Source: an uncultured Lachnospiraceae bacterium
GTDB taxonomy: Bacteria > Bacillota > Clostridia > Lachnospirales > Lachnospiraceae
DNA: 64,000 nucleotides
NCBI GenBank assembly: GCA_902779395.1
Contig: CACZBK010000001.1
Span: forward strand, 124,001-188,000
Reading direction: 5' to 3'
Shown: positions 16,359-25,266 of the stretch, one piece after another
Layout of the letters: the number at the start of each line of letters is the position of its first letter
Position numbering within the stretch: the stretch's first letter is position 1
Made by a program: the position numbers and the translations under genes
The notes under the pieces: model-generated
What the model was told of the DNA's origin: nothing
Seen by the model: only the letters and a program-made list of their open reading frames with translations
The model's database searches: none

Positions 16359-19214
16359 TTATACTCTTCTGCTCTCATCCGGTCCCAGATAGGAAGCAGG
16401 TATCTTAGCACCTTTTCTTACAAGGATTATACGTTCGAATATATTCTCCGGATCGGTACCGTATACTCTTAACGTATTGCTGCCTGCCTTAAGGGATACT
16501 TCTTCGTTTACAAGGTGGATATGATTGAGCACTCCCCAGCCCCAGTCTCCCGATTCGCCTGCCACATATTTTTCGGAAACCACAGCGGTACGTCTGACTG
16601 CTTCATCGCCAAGACTGTAGCACAGCTTGATCTTCCTTCCCTGTATCCAGGGGTTACAGCACAGAAGCTGGAATACAAGTGTATAATCTCCGTCTTCCTG
16701 TATCTCGAATGAATAATCTGCATAAGGAGCTTTTGCGGGATCTTCAAAATAAGCCGTTACGGGCTTAAGCCCTACTGCATCCTCCCTTCGGCCAAGCCCC
16801 GTAAATACTTTAAACGATGCCTCTTCGGTATCATGTTTTCCTGAAAAATGAGCTGCATCTATCGCTACAAGTCCGTTTCTCTCAAGATATGCATCGCCCA
16901 CACTTCCTCCTGCTGTCGGAGCACTCACACGAATCTCAGAGCACCCTGCTCCGGATCTGATAAAGATACTGCCCTCTGCTCCCTGCGCCGCTTCCTTATC
17001 AACAGTAATATCTATTACAGTAAGGGGATTATCTTTAGTAAGTATTCCGCTGTCCTTCTCTATCCATATCCAGCTGCAGTCGGTACTTATCTCATAAGTA
17101 CTATCCTGATCGCCGCACAGTGCTACGAAGACAGATGCCTTAGCTGTTCTGTCATTTTCATCAAAGTACTTAGTGATCCTGAGCACACGCTTAGTCCACT
17201 CATAACCCCTTGTCTGGCCTGTCTCACCTACGGTTCCTGCCACTATCGTCTTGTCGTGAACAGGTATCACGGTCTCTATTACAGGATTAGCACATTCTTC
17301 CGAATTCCAGTTCTTAAAGCCTATGTGAAGAGCTTCCGCAAATCCGTCCCACTTCCTTCCGTCGGCAGAATCGAACCTCTCCTTAAGAGCAGCATCCTCT
17401 GCCAAAGCTCTGCGTATTTCTTCGGCATACATATTTGCAGCTACCGAACCGATAGAAGCATAATAATGATTAAGGCCGCGCATTATCCACATTCTGATCA
17501 GATTTATCCCGCCCGATATGCTGTATCCTATAAGCTCCAAAAGAGCGTCCGCATATTCGGCGGGACACTTCTTTTCAATAAGCGAATACCTTTCCTTTAT
17601 CTCCTCCAGTTCCTTCAGAACACGTACAGACTCGTAATCATCCTGGGGGTGATACACCTTTTCATTTAAATGCTCAGGTCTTCTGTTATGGATCAGGCGG
17701 TTAGCCTTCATCTGAATATCGGCAAGCTCTCTGATGTCCTCATCTGAAAACGCATGCCCGAAATTGTTACGCATCCAGTATTCCATATACTCAAACGCAC
17801 TCTTTTCCCCGCATCTTCCCCACTTATCAAAATCATAAGCCATGTCAAGGAAGTAGGAGAGAGGCATCTCCTGAAGTCCCAGATCACCAACATTAACGAT
17901 CCACAATCTCTGTATACCGTATTCATATGCAGTACTCATCTGCTGCCATACCTCGGGAAGATAGGTGGAATTGATCCACTCGTAGGAAACGGGACCGCCA
18001 TGATAGTCAAAATGATAATACATGCCAAAGCCCCCGGGATGCCTGCGCATCTGATCATCCGGAAGACTCCGCAGATATCCGTGATTATCATCACAGAGCA
18101 TAAGTATAACATCCTCAAGCTCATCACAGCCTTCCTTAAGTCCCGGAGTATTCTCGTCTCCGTAATAATATGCTTCAACTTCTTTATAAAGAGCGAGCAT
18201 ACGGGGAACCTTGCCAAGATCTTCGTTTACTTCCTCCTTTATGAGCTGCTGCTGTGTTCTGAGCACATCTCGTAAAAGATCTATATTATCCTTAAGGGTC
18301 GCATTGGCACCAAGTACCGTAGAATCACGCTCTCCGCGCATACCCACGGTTATCACATTCTCAAGATGACCGTTTCTCTTAAGGCCGTCACGCCAGAAGC
18401 GCGTAATGCCTTCCTTATTACTTATAAAGCTCCATGCATCACCGTATATGGAATCCTTACCGCGTACATGAGAATATTCCTCACCATGACGCAGACAGGG
18501 CTCATGATGAGAAAGACCCATCACTACTCCCAGTTCATCTGCCAGTTCCGCACTCTCAAGTCCCGGACCGTCTTCCGCAAAACATGATGCCCACATGGCG
18601 GGCCAGAGGTAATTACCTTTAAGACGCAAAAGCAGTTCAAAAACTCCTTCATACATTTTTGCGTTCACACCGCCAAAGTGTCTGGCACACCAGTTACCGA
18701 ATGCAGGCCATTCATCATTTATGAAAAAGCCTCTGTATTCAACCGAAGGCTCTTTCGATACATAACTCATGGTATCATCTATAGAAAAAGATTCCTTTTT
18801 TTCCGGCTTAAGATCTGACCAGTTAACAAAGGGAGAAACCCCAAGTATCTCAGACAAATGAAACAGACCGTATACCACTCCTCTTTTGTCACTTCCCGCT
18901 ATCACGAGAAGATCTTCCTTTGCAGGGAAAAAACCGTATACTTCACGTTTTCCTTTTATTGCGCTCACATCTATCACAGCATTTTCCGAAAGTTTATCTA
19001 TAACCGGACTTTTCCCGGCTATACCGAAGACCAGCTTCAGACCACCGTCAGAACCGATATCTCCTCCGCTTATCTTTTTTGTATCGGGAAGCTTACCGAA
19101 TACCAGTTCAAGATCTCTCCTGACTATTTCCGCGATCTTGATATTACCGGAAAGACTTTCTTCTTCATAGATAAAACAGGGAAGATTACTCCCGGATATA
19201 AGAATACTGCTCAT
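16359..19214 (-). CDS. GH115 xylan alpha-1,2-glucuronidase
   Basis: 951 residues, a typical GH115 length, with no signal peptide. GH115 enzymes remove glucuronic or 4-O-methylglucuronic acid from internal xylose residues of xylan. The family hallmark is clear: VEYRGFFINDEWPAFGNW, then KMYEGVFELLLRLKGNYLWP (about residues 168-215). Further family stretches are GLSHHEPCLRHGEEY and MRGERDSTVLG. The C-terminal part from about 690 is a beta-sandwich region. SD GGGGGT precedes the ATG. It is the first gene after a well-formed promoter (19250-19278) divergent from the AraC regulator, and probably heads the long xylan operon. Cytoplasmic location implies that uronic-acid-decorated oligosaccharides are imported intact. 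Confidence 0.93.
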   Translation of the reverse strand: MSSILISGSNLPCFIYEEESLSGNIKIAEIVRRDLELVFGKLPDTKKISGGDIGSDGGLKLVFGIAGKSPVIDKLSENAVIDVSAIKGKREVYGFFPAKEDLLVIAGSDKRGVVYGLFHLSEILGVSPFVNWSDLKPEKKESFSIDDTMSYVSKEPSVEYRGFFINDEWPAFGNWCARHFGGVNAKMYEGVFELLLRLKGNYLWPAMWASCFAEDGPGLESAELADELGVVMGLSHHEPCLRHGEEYSHVRGKDSIYGDAWSFISNKEGITRFWRDGLKRNGHLENVITVGMRGERDSTVLGANATLKDNIDLLRDVLRTQQQLIKEEVNEDLGKVPRMLALYKEVEAYYYGDENTPGLKEGCDELEDVILMLCDDNHGYLRSLPDDQMRRHPGGFGMYYHFDYHGGPVSYEWINSTYLPEVWQQMSTAYEYGIQRLWIVNVGDLGLQEMPLSYFLDMAYDFDKWGRCGEKSAFEYMEYWMRNNFGHAFSDEDIRELADIQMKANRLIHNRRPEHLNEKVYHPQDDYESVRVLKELEEIKERYSLIEKKCPAEYADALLELIGYSISGGINLIRMWIMRGLNHYYASIGSVAANMYAEEIRRALAEDAALKERFDSADGRKWDGFAEALHIGFKNWNSEECANPVIETVIPVHDKTIVAGTVGETGQTRGYEWTKRVLRITKYFDENDRTAKASVFVALCGDQDSTYEISTDCSWIWIEKDSGILTKDNPLTVIDITVDKEAAQGAEGSIFIRSGAGCSEIRVSAPTAGGSVGDAYLERNGLVAIDAAHFSGKHDTEEASFKVFTGLGRREDAVGLKPVTAYFEDPAKAPYADYSFEIQEDGDYTLVFQLLCCNPWIQGRKIKLCYSLGDEAVRRTAVVSEKYVAGESGDWGWGVLNHIHLVNEEVSLKAGSNTLRVYGTDPENIFERIILVRKGAKIPASYLGPDESRRV

Positions 19215-19249
19215 AGACGAATACCCCCATTCAGAATGATTTGATAAAA

Positions 19250-19278
19250 ATTATAGCATAAAGCAGGCAGCATGTCAT
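19250..19278 (-). promoter_or_regulatory. Promoter of the GH115-led xylan operon
   Basis: On the minus strand a -35 box ATGACA (19273-19278) and an extended -10 box TGC-TATAAT (TATAAT at 19250-19255) are separated by exactly 17 bases. The start codon of GH115 lies about 36 bases further. It is divergent from the araC promoter about 36 bases away. Confidence 0.75.
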
Positions 19279-19293
19279 CAAATTTCGGGATGC

Positions 19294-19309
19294 GGACAGC
19301 CCCGGACAG
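19294..19309. promoter_or_regulatory. Candidate AraC operator (GGACAG direct repeat)
   Basis: Two identical GGACAG hexamers begin at 19294 and 19304, ten bases apart, one helical turn. They lie between the two divergent promoters, just upstream of both -35 boxes. AraC-type activators often bind such direct repeats; binding itself is inference. Confidence 0.4.
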
Positions 19310-19313
19310 GGCA

Positions 19314-19342
19314 TTGTAGTAAAAAGCAGTTTGTGATATAAT
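19314..19342 (+). promoter_or_regulatory. Promoter of the araC-type regulator gene
   Basis: TTGTAG (19314-19319) and a perfect TATAAT (19337-19342) are 17 bases apart. The regulator's start codon follows at 19376 with GAGAGG upstream. Confidence 0.65.
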
Positions 19343-19375
19343 ATGAGCAATTGAGCAAAAAATGAGAGGTCACTT

Positions 19376-20329
19376 ATGAGCAAAAACAATGACAGTCTTG
19401 AACTGACAAGAGAACAATTTTTCTCCGCAAATGCAGATTTTGCCAGGGCAAGAAGAGTAAACAACGGCCAGGAAGTTGTAGATTATCAGGCGGGAAATCC
19501 TTACAGGATATGGCTCAACGACATACCGGTCGGCTTTGATGCACACAGACACTCCGCGCTGGAGATAATATTGCCGACAGAGAATATTTATACCGCTGTA
19601 TTCGGACGCATCACCTATAAGTTACAGCCGGATCAGATACTTTTCATTCCTCCCGGAGTAACTCATGAACTTATCGCGCCTTCCAGCGGGAAGCGATATA
19701 TCTATCTTATGAACGTAAGTCATTTCACTTCCATGCGGAGTTTTGCACGTATCATGTCCATACTGTCGCAGCCCCTGCTCATCACCCGCGAAGAAAACGA
19801 AAAGGCATATGATGAGATCCATGATCTGCTAATGCAGATGAGTGCAGAGTATTTCAATGCAGGCGACTATTCCGACCTTTCAATACCTTCTCTGCTCCTG
19901 CAGCTTTTCATCAGTCTGGGGAAAAACTATGCCGATCAGATAAATGCATCTTATGACGTGATCTCTACAAGACGCAAAGAATATATGGATCTGTTCACCA
20001 ACACTCTCAAATATATCGATGAACATTTTACGGAGAAGCTTTCCTTAGAGGATATGGCCGTAAAGACCGGTTTCTCCAAGTTCCACTTCTCCAGACTTTT
20101 TAAAAAATATACCAACTATAATTTCAGCGATTATTTATGCTTAAGACGCGTCCATGAAGCCGAGACCCTGCTGCAGCGCCCGGATATACCTATCACCGAT
20201 GTAGCAATAACATCCGGTTTTTCAAGCATCTCCACCTTTAACCGTATCTTTAAGATGCAAAAAGGATGCTCTCCCAGCGAATTCAGAAGCCGCAACTGTG
20301 CATTACTCCAGCACAATGAGCTGGTATAA
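19376..20329 (+). CDS. AraC-family transcriptional regulator of the xylan locus
   Basis: 317 residues. The N-terminal half is a cupin-type sensor: FDAHRHSALEI (about residues 60-70), then the second cupin strand QILFIPPGVTHEL. The C-terminal part (about 215-312) has the two helix-turn-helix units of AraC proteins: LSLEDMAVKTGFSKFHFSRLFKKY and ITDVAITSGFSSISTFNRIF, followed by GCSPSEFR. It is the only regulator in the left third and is divergent from GH115, so it most likely activates the operon in response to a xylan-derived sugar. It is convergent with the SGNH esterase gene (27-base gap), with no clear terminator between them. Confidence 0.93.
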   Translation: MSKNNDSLELTREQFFSANADFARARRVNNGQEVVDYQAGNPYRIWLNDIPVGFDAHRHSALEIILPTENIYTAVFGRITYKLQPDQILFIPPGVTHELIAPSSGKRYIYLMNVSHFTSMRSFARIMSILSQPLLITREENEKAYDEIHDLLMQMSAEYFNAGDYSDLSIPSLLLQLFISLGKNYADQINASYDVISTRRKEYMDLFTNTLKYIDEHFTEKLSLEDMAVKTGFSKFHFSRLFKKYTNYNFSDYLCLRRVHEAETLLQRPDIPITDVAITSGFSSISTFNRIFKMQKGCSPSEFRSRNCALLQHNELV

Positions 20330-20356
20330 CGGTCGCAGGATAGCCGGACCGATGCC

Positions 20357-22078
20357 TTAATCCACAACCCCGAATCCCAGGAAAGTAAAACGCTTGTCTT
20401 TATCTTTTTCGGGGATCTTTATCTCTATCTCATACTCAGCAGCAGGCCCACCCCTGTGAGCGATATATGCATTGCAATGTGCCCAGCCTATGATATGCGG
20501 ATCTATTGTGAGTTTCTTTTCACCGTTCACATATACCTCTGCTGTTCCAACCTCGGGTGAAGCGGAATCCATATAAGCGATCACCAGTGCGCTGCATTTT
20601 ATCTTTGCCTTAAATACGGCATTTCCGCCCTTGCCTTCATAACGCCAGTTCTCGTTAAATTCAGGTGTACCGTTCATATCAAGATCACGCTCAACAAACT
20701 GCACCTCATCACTGTGGCCTGTAAAGTCGCCGCAGTCATAGCTTATCACTGCTTTGGTCTTGTCGATATTTGATCTGTCAACAAAGTATATGTTCTCAAA
20801 CTCCGATCCCTTGGGAGGAGTGACGCCGCTTATATCAAAGTCTGCTTCATCTTCGCAAGCATCAGCTGTCTTAAACATATTTATAAGACCGTCTGCCATT
20901 ATACGGTGTCCCACATTGGTAGGATGGAACATATCGTAGAAGTAGCGCCTCTTGCTCACCACACCGCCATCCTCTTCGCTTAAATAGAACTGGTCATATA
21001 CCGCATCCTTTATGCTGACCATGGGCAGGTGGTATGCTTCTCCCACACATTTCAAACGGTCCTGCAGATTGTATCCGTCTACGAATACCGAATAAAGCAG
21101 CACAACCGCAGGTTTCTGGGGACTGTTATATATCATCCTTACCAGCGAGTCAAAGAATTCACCCTTTGTCTCATCACCTTCATCGTTTACGGCGAATTCC
21201 ACGACCACTACATCGGGAATCTTCTTACCGTTATCGGTAACATCATGTACATAACGCAGTATACCTACCTCGGAAGGGGTCCCGCCTACTCCCGCTTTGG
21301 TATAGCCCACGTTATCTTCGTAACCGCGTCCTGCTATATCACAGAAGCCTTTGAAAGCATTATATGCATAACAGCCGGTATTGATCGGGATAGCTCCCGC
21401 TCCCTGGGTGATGGATCCGCCCAGGCAGGCGAATTCAACCCTCTCACCTCTGCGCGCTTTTTCGATAGCTGCCTTTAAGCGGTGAATATTCCCCTTCTGC
21501 ATAAGGGATTTCTCTATCATCTTCTTATAGGCATCACCGTTGTAATCTACTTCCTTGTCTTCTTTCTGCTCCGGCGCCGTATAGCCGTCATTTAAATAGA
21601 ATGCGACCGATACCCTGGCCATTATGCCGGGCTCGGGAAATTCAAAACGGATCTGCCCCACCACGTTATCATCATCGGACCATTCATATTTATCAAGTTC
21701 CATTACCATTTCCATACCATCGGTATCGATATCCATGGTAAGGGTGGTGCCGGAATTATACGGATCCTTATGCCCGTACATCTGGAATGCGAATCTTGCC
21801 TTAACGGGATCGCCCGCTTTCTGTATGGAAACACCCACGCTGTGGACCTGTTTCCTGAAAGTGTCTACATTGACGAGCTCGTCGAGCATTTTCTCATCTT
21901 CCAGATTACCGACCAGTTTTGCACTGGCCTTTAATCTTCCGTCGCTCTCATATATGAAAGTGATACCCCTGCCGTCAGGCTGGGGAAGAGGACAGATCTC
22001 CTTATCCCTCATCACATAATAAAACGGTCTTTTGGCTGTGGGGTCTTTTGGCGCCACCGGCCCTCTTGATTCTGCCAT
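20357..22078 (-). CDS. SGNH/GDSL-type esterase, probable carbohydrate deacetylase
   Basis: 573 residues, no signal peptide. The N-terminal ~170 residues form a beta-rich domain, followed by an SGNH hydrolase fold at about 210-410. Block I is LGGSIT with nucleophile Ser222; block III-like VVVVEFAVND has the Asn; block V has the Asp382/His385 dyad (DMFHPTNVGH). The C-terminal part from about 430 is another beta domain. Such enzymes in xylan loci remove acetyl groups from imported oligosaccharides, which is the likely role here. AGGAGG precedes the ATG. A weak promoter (TTGCGG, 17 bases, CATAAT, about 22115-22143) lies upstream, but it may also be cotranscribed with the two GH43 genes before it. 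Confidence 0.88.
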   Translation of the reverse strand: MAESRGPVAPKDPTAKRPFYYVMRDKEICPLPQPDGRGITFIYESDGRLKASAKLVGNLEDEKMLDELVNVDTFRKQVHSVGVSIQKAGDPVKARFAFQMYGHKDPYNSGTTLTMDIDTDGMEMVMELDKYEWSDDDNVVGQIRFEFPEPGIMARVSVAFYLNDGYTAPEQKEDKEVDYNGDAYKKMIEKSLMQKGNIHRLKAAIEKARRGERVEFACLGGSITQGAGAIPINTGCYAYNAFKGFCDIAGRGYEDNVGYTKAGVGGTPSEVGILRYVHDVTDNGKKIPDVVVVEFAVNDEGDETKGEFFDSLVRMIYNSPQKPAVVLLYSVFVDGYNLQDRLKCVGEAYHLPMVSIKDAVYDQFYLSEEDGGVVSKRRYFYDMFHPTNVGHRIMADGLINMFKTADACEDEADFDISGVTPPKGSEFENIYFVDRSNIDKTKAVISYDCGDFTGHSDEVQFVERDLDMNGTPEFNENWRYEGKGGNAVFKAKIKCSALVIAYMDSASPEVGTAEVYVNGEKKLTIDPHIIGWAHCNAYIAHRGGPAAEYEIEIKIPEKDKDKRFTFLGFGVVD

Positions 22079-22146
22079 TCTGATCTTCCTCCTTATAAGG
22101 TAATCCTATGATATATTATGCGCGATATGTGATCCTACCGCAATAT

Positions 22147-23712
22147 TTATGCTTCGTAGATAAAATCTCTAAACACGGCACTTCCGCCGCATTCCTTAGT
22201 GGAATATATGAACAGCCCAAAACGAACCCCCGTGAAATGATCGAGCTTAAACATAAGCCTGCTCTCTTCGCCCAGCTGTTTCTTCACTCCGTCCTCGACA
22301 TAAAATACCGATGCACTGTCTTTCATCATTGTAAAATCCGCTTCGGCACGGAGCACGGCGCTGCTGCCGTTAAGCTTCACGGCCCCGCATTCATCACCGG
22401 CTTCGGTATCATGGCGTTCGCCCCACATACCTTCCGGAGCTTTACGCTTCTTCATTACCAGATACAGATCCCCGTCCCTGCGGGTTATGGCGATGAAGAC
22501 ATATGCACTTTCCAGAAGACAGAGTCCGGCATAGTCACCTTCTTTCAGGCCGCTCCCGTCTACACTAACCTGTGCCGCACATTTCGGGTAAGACGTGCGC
22601 TGCGAAAGCGTATTTTTTGCCTGTACCACATTTACGGATATTTTATCCGTGCTTATCTTAACATAGCCGTTTACGCTGTCATGTTCCACCAGCGACATAT
22701 CCGGCTCATGATTAAACTGCCAGCGGCTCTTAAAACCAAAACTCTGTGTAAAGCGTCCATCTTTTCCGGAAGGGAGATCCTTAAAATCATCGCTGCCGGC
22801 CAGAGGCTCGTAAGTGTAGCCGTCCCTTCCCTCCGGCACTTCAAATTCAAGCGGAACTTTTCCGTCCGCTCCGAATACCGGAATGTCTTCTCCATCCTTA
22901 AAAGTCACAGGCATCAGCACGGGGATACGCCCTACCGCGCCGCTGTCCTGAAATACTATGGCATACCATTTGCCATCCGGTGTATCCACTATACCGCCCT
23001 GTGCGCAGCCGCTGCCGCAAAATCCCCGGTCATCGCCGCACACATCACAGCCTGTAAATTCTCCATCTATACTATCCGATACAAAACACGCCTCGGTCCT
23101 TCTTCCTGTTTCTCTGGGCATGTGTATAAAAAAGATATAGTACTTGCCTTTTATCTTATAAAAATGCGCCCCCTCATAACCCAGATATGCATCATCACGG
23201 TCCTTTACTATCAGCCTGTTGATACCGCCCTCCTTAGGACCGCTAAGATCGGATCTAAGCTCTGTAAGATATACTTCACGATTCCCATATACGATATATA
23301 CTCTTCCGTCATCATCAAAGAGCAGCGAGTTATCATGATAAAATCCTTCTATCTCACTCTTGACCCACGGTCCTTCTATTTTATCCGCTCTGTAAAGATA
23401 GGTCTTATGGGTATCATTCGCTACAAATATTATGTAGAATTTACCTTCATGATATCTGAGGCTCGCCGCCCACATGCCCTGCCCGTATATATTCTCCTCA
23501 CCCTCCAGGCGCTGTGCGGGAGTGGAATCCAGTTTCTCATATACGAAGGCCGCATGCTCCCAGTGGACCAGATCGAAAGACCTTAATATCTCACAGCCGG
23601 GCATAAAATACATGGTAGTGCTTACAAGATAATAAGTATCATCCACACGGATAACATCCGGATCCGGATAATCCATTTTAAGAAGGGGATTTATGTTGTT
23701 AACGGTCATCAT
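22147..23712 (-). CDS. GH43 beta-xylosidase/arabinofuranosidase with C-terminal ConA-like domain
   Basis: 521 residues, intracellular. Five-bladed propeller at about 5-300 with the GH43 triad visible: base Asp17 in YPDPDVI, pKa-setting Asp127 in YHDNSLLFDDDG, and acid Glu180 in YEGAHFYK. The PGCEILRSFDLVHWE stretch is typical of GH43 members acting on xylo-oligosaccharides. Residues about 320-520 form a lectin-like beta-sandwich (YVKISTDKI, KLDHFTGVRFGLFIYS) as in GH43 enzymes with a second domain that shapes the active site. The ATG follows GGAG; a second ATG is adjacent. It lies 36 bases downstream of another GH43. Exact subfamily and specificity are not settled by reading. Confidence 0.9.
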   Translation of the reverse strand: MMTVNNINPLLKMDYPDPDVIRVDDTYYLVSTTMYFMPGCEILRSFDLVHWEHAAFVYEKLDSTPAQRLEGEENIYGQGMWAASLRYHEGKFYIIFVANDTHKTYLYRADKIEGPWVKSEIEGFYHDNSLLFDDDGRVYIVYGNREVYLTELRSDLSGPKEGGINRLIVKDRDDAYLGYEGAHFYKIKGKYYIFFIHMPRETGRRTEACFVSDSIDGEFTGCDVCGDDRGFCGSGCAQGGIVDTPDGKWYAIVFQDSGAVGRIPVLMPVTFKDGEDIPVFGADGKVPLEFEVPEGRDGYTYEPLAGSDDFKDLPSGKDGRFTQSFGFKSRWQFNHEPDMSLVEHDSVNGYVKISTDKISVNVVQAKNTLSQRTSYPKCAAQVSVDGSGLKEGDYAGLCLLESAYVFIAITRRDGDLYLVMKKRKAPEGMWGERHDTEAGDECGAVKLNGSSAVLRAEADFTMMKDSASVFYVEDGVKKQLGEESRLMFKLDHFTGVRFGLFIYSTKECGGSAVFRDFIYEA

Positions 23713-23748
23713 CTTTTCTCCGGTTCGGAAAATTTTCCCATCTCAGCT

Positions 23749-25194
23749 TTATTCAAATATCCACTCTTCCACTTCATATCCCTCACCGCTGAAGGTAAAG
23801 AAGATATCCTGTACTCCTTTAACGGGAACCTCAATATCTGCCTCACAGACCACAGTACCGTCGCCTTTAACGGGAATATAGGCTATCACTGTCCTGTCCG
23901 GATAACCGGCTGTCACACGTATCACGCCTTCCTTACCATTGGTCCTTACTCTGGCCTTAACTTTCGCAGGTGTCTTATTACCGAAATCCACACCTTCGAG
24001 TTTAACAAAATCACCACTGTCGATCGACGTAAGAAGCAGCTTGCCGCAGCCGTACTTTTCGCTCACTTCATCTGCTGGTGCTGTATCAACGCCGCCCATC
24101 ACCGCGAAAGTTGCACCGTTGATCGCCTTATAGGGATCAGGATGGCCTACCTGTTTTCTGCCGAGGCGGCTCATCTTTATATCACCTATAGTGCCGTCTG
24201 CAGCCGGTGTAAACTCATCTATGCTGGTGGAACGATATCCATGGAGTATACCCTGCTCTTTCTCCAGCATGCGGGAGTGATAGCAGATATACCACTGATC
24301 CTTAAACTTAAAGACCGCATGATGGTTGTTGCCGCCCACTCCGTAATAGTACTCAGGATTCTTCAGTATCCTCTCCTTAAAAGTGAAAGGCCCTAATGGT
24401 GACTTTGATGTCATCACGCAGATCTCACCGTTGTTAAAACCGTATTCTTTTGTTCCCTCAGGGTCTACACTGAAGTTAGAACAATATGTATAAAAATATG
24501 TATCACCGAATTTATGTATGCCTGAATCCTCAAAAAGGTAAGGCGCATCTATCACCTTGGGCACATCGGTAAGGCTCATCATATCATCGCCAAGCTGTGC
24601 GCATCTGCCGGTGCCGGGATGCGCTGCCATCCCCTTCGGAACTCCGCCTCCAAAGTAGATATATGCCTTTCCGTCATCATCCATAAGTACAGCCGGATCA
24701 AAAAGCCACTCTACATTACCGCAGTTTTCCATATCCCTGCGTATAAGACCATGCCCCAGCTCATCCCTGAAGGGCCCCACGGGACTGTCTGCACATACCA
24801 CACCGATACCTCCGCCGTTATCCGCAAAATACAGGAAGAATTTAGGCTTACCGTTAACCATTTTCCATGCTGCCGCAGGAGCCCATGAATTATGTGCCCA
24901 CGCGGTGACTCCGTTCTCACCTGCTATAGTTATCTCGCCGTGATCGGTAAAGTTGATCATATCCTTTGTAGAAACCACATAGAGGCTGCGGATCTTACCA
25001 TAGGTATTTTCCTTGATCTCTCCATTCTCATCATATTCGTATGCATCAGCCGTCATATAGAAATAAACCGTATCATCATACACCAGTGCATAGGGGTCTG
25101 CCCCGTAGTGCTGCTCGATGATGGGGTTATTATGCTGTATGCCTTTATAACTTTTGGTAAGCTGTATGTTCTTAAAGATTTCAGCGTGATCCAT
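23749..25194 (-). CDS. GH43 arabinofuranosidase-type enzyme with C-terminal CBM6-like module
   Basis: 481 residues. The start at 25192-25194 is chosen because AGGAGG lies seven bases upstream; longer versions include non-conserved residues and run into the promoter. The propeller (about 20-330) has base Asp33 in YGADPYAL, the middle Asp in WLFDPAVLMDDDG and the acid Glu in FEDSGIHKFGD. The C-terminal 130 residues look like a CBM6-type beta-sandwich (AKVKARVRTNGKEGVIRV). GH43 plus CBM6 is common in arabinoxylan arabinofuranohydrolases. No signal peptide. First gene of an operon with the next GH43 and the esterase, behind a promoter at 25235-25263. Confidence 0.9.
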   Translation of the reverse strand: MDHAEIFKNIQLTKSYKGIQHNNPIIEQHYGADPYALVYDDTVYFYMTADAYEYDENGEIKENTYGKIRSLYVVSTKDMINFTDHGEITIAGENGVTAWAHNSWAPAAAWKMVNGKPKFFLYFADNGGGIGVVCADSPVGPFRDELGHGLIRRDMENCGNVEWLFDPAVLMDDDGKAYIYFGGGVPKGMAAHPGTGRCAQLGDDMMSLTDVPKVIDAPYLFEDSGIHKFGDTYFYTYCSNFSVDPEGTKEYGFNNGEICVMTSKSPLGPFTFKERILKNPEYYYGVGGNNHHAVFKFKDQWYICYHSRMLEKEQGILHGYRSTSIDEFTPAADGTIGDIKMSRLGRKQVGHPDPYKAINGATFAVMGGVDTAPADEVSEKYGCGKLLLTSIDSGDFVKLEGVDFGNKTPAKVKARVRTNGKEGVIRVTAGYPDRTVIAYIPVKGDGTVVCEADIEVPVKGVQDIFFTFSGEGYEVEEWIFE

Positions 25195-25234
25195 TTGTTG
25201 ATCCTCCTGTAGGTTTGGGATTATTGATGCATTT

Positions 25235-25263
25235 ATCTTATCATAGCATCCTGACAAGGTCAA
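25235..25263 (-). promoter_or_regulatory. Promoter of the GH43-GH43-esterase operon
   Basis: TTGACC (25258-25263) and TAAGAT (25235-25240) on the minus strand are 17 bases apart, between the stop codon of the kinase gene and the GH43 ribosome site. The TAAGATAAAT sequence over the -10 box is shared with the promoter at 32187-32215. Confidence 0.5.
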
Positions 25264-25266
25264 TTT

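Noticed and set aside
22108..23586. A 492-codon plus-strand open frame
   Set aside because: Lies opposite the GH43 gene; its translation is Cys/His/Tyr-rich with no domain and no ribosome site, so it is a shadow of the real gene.
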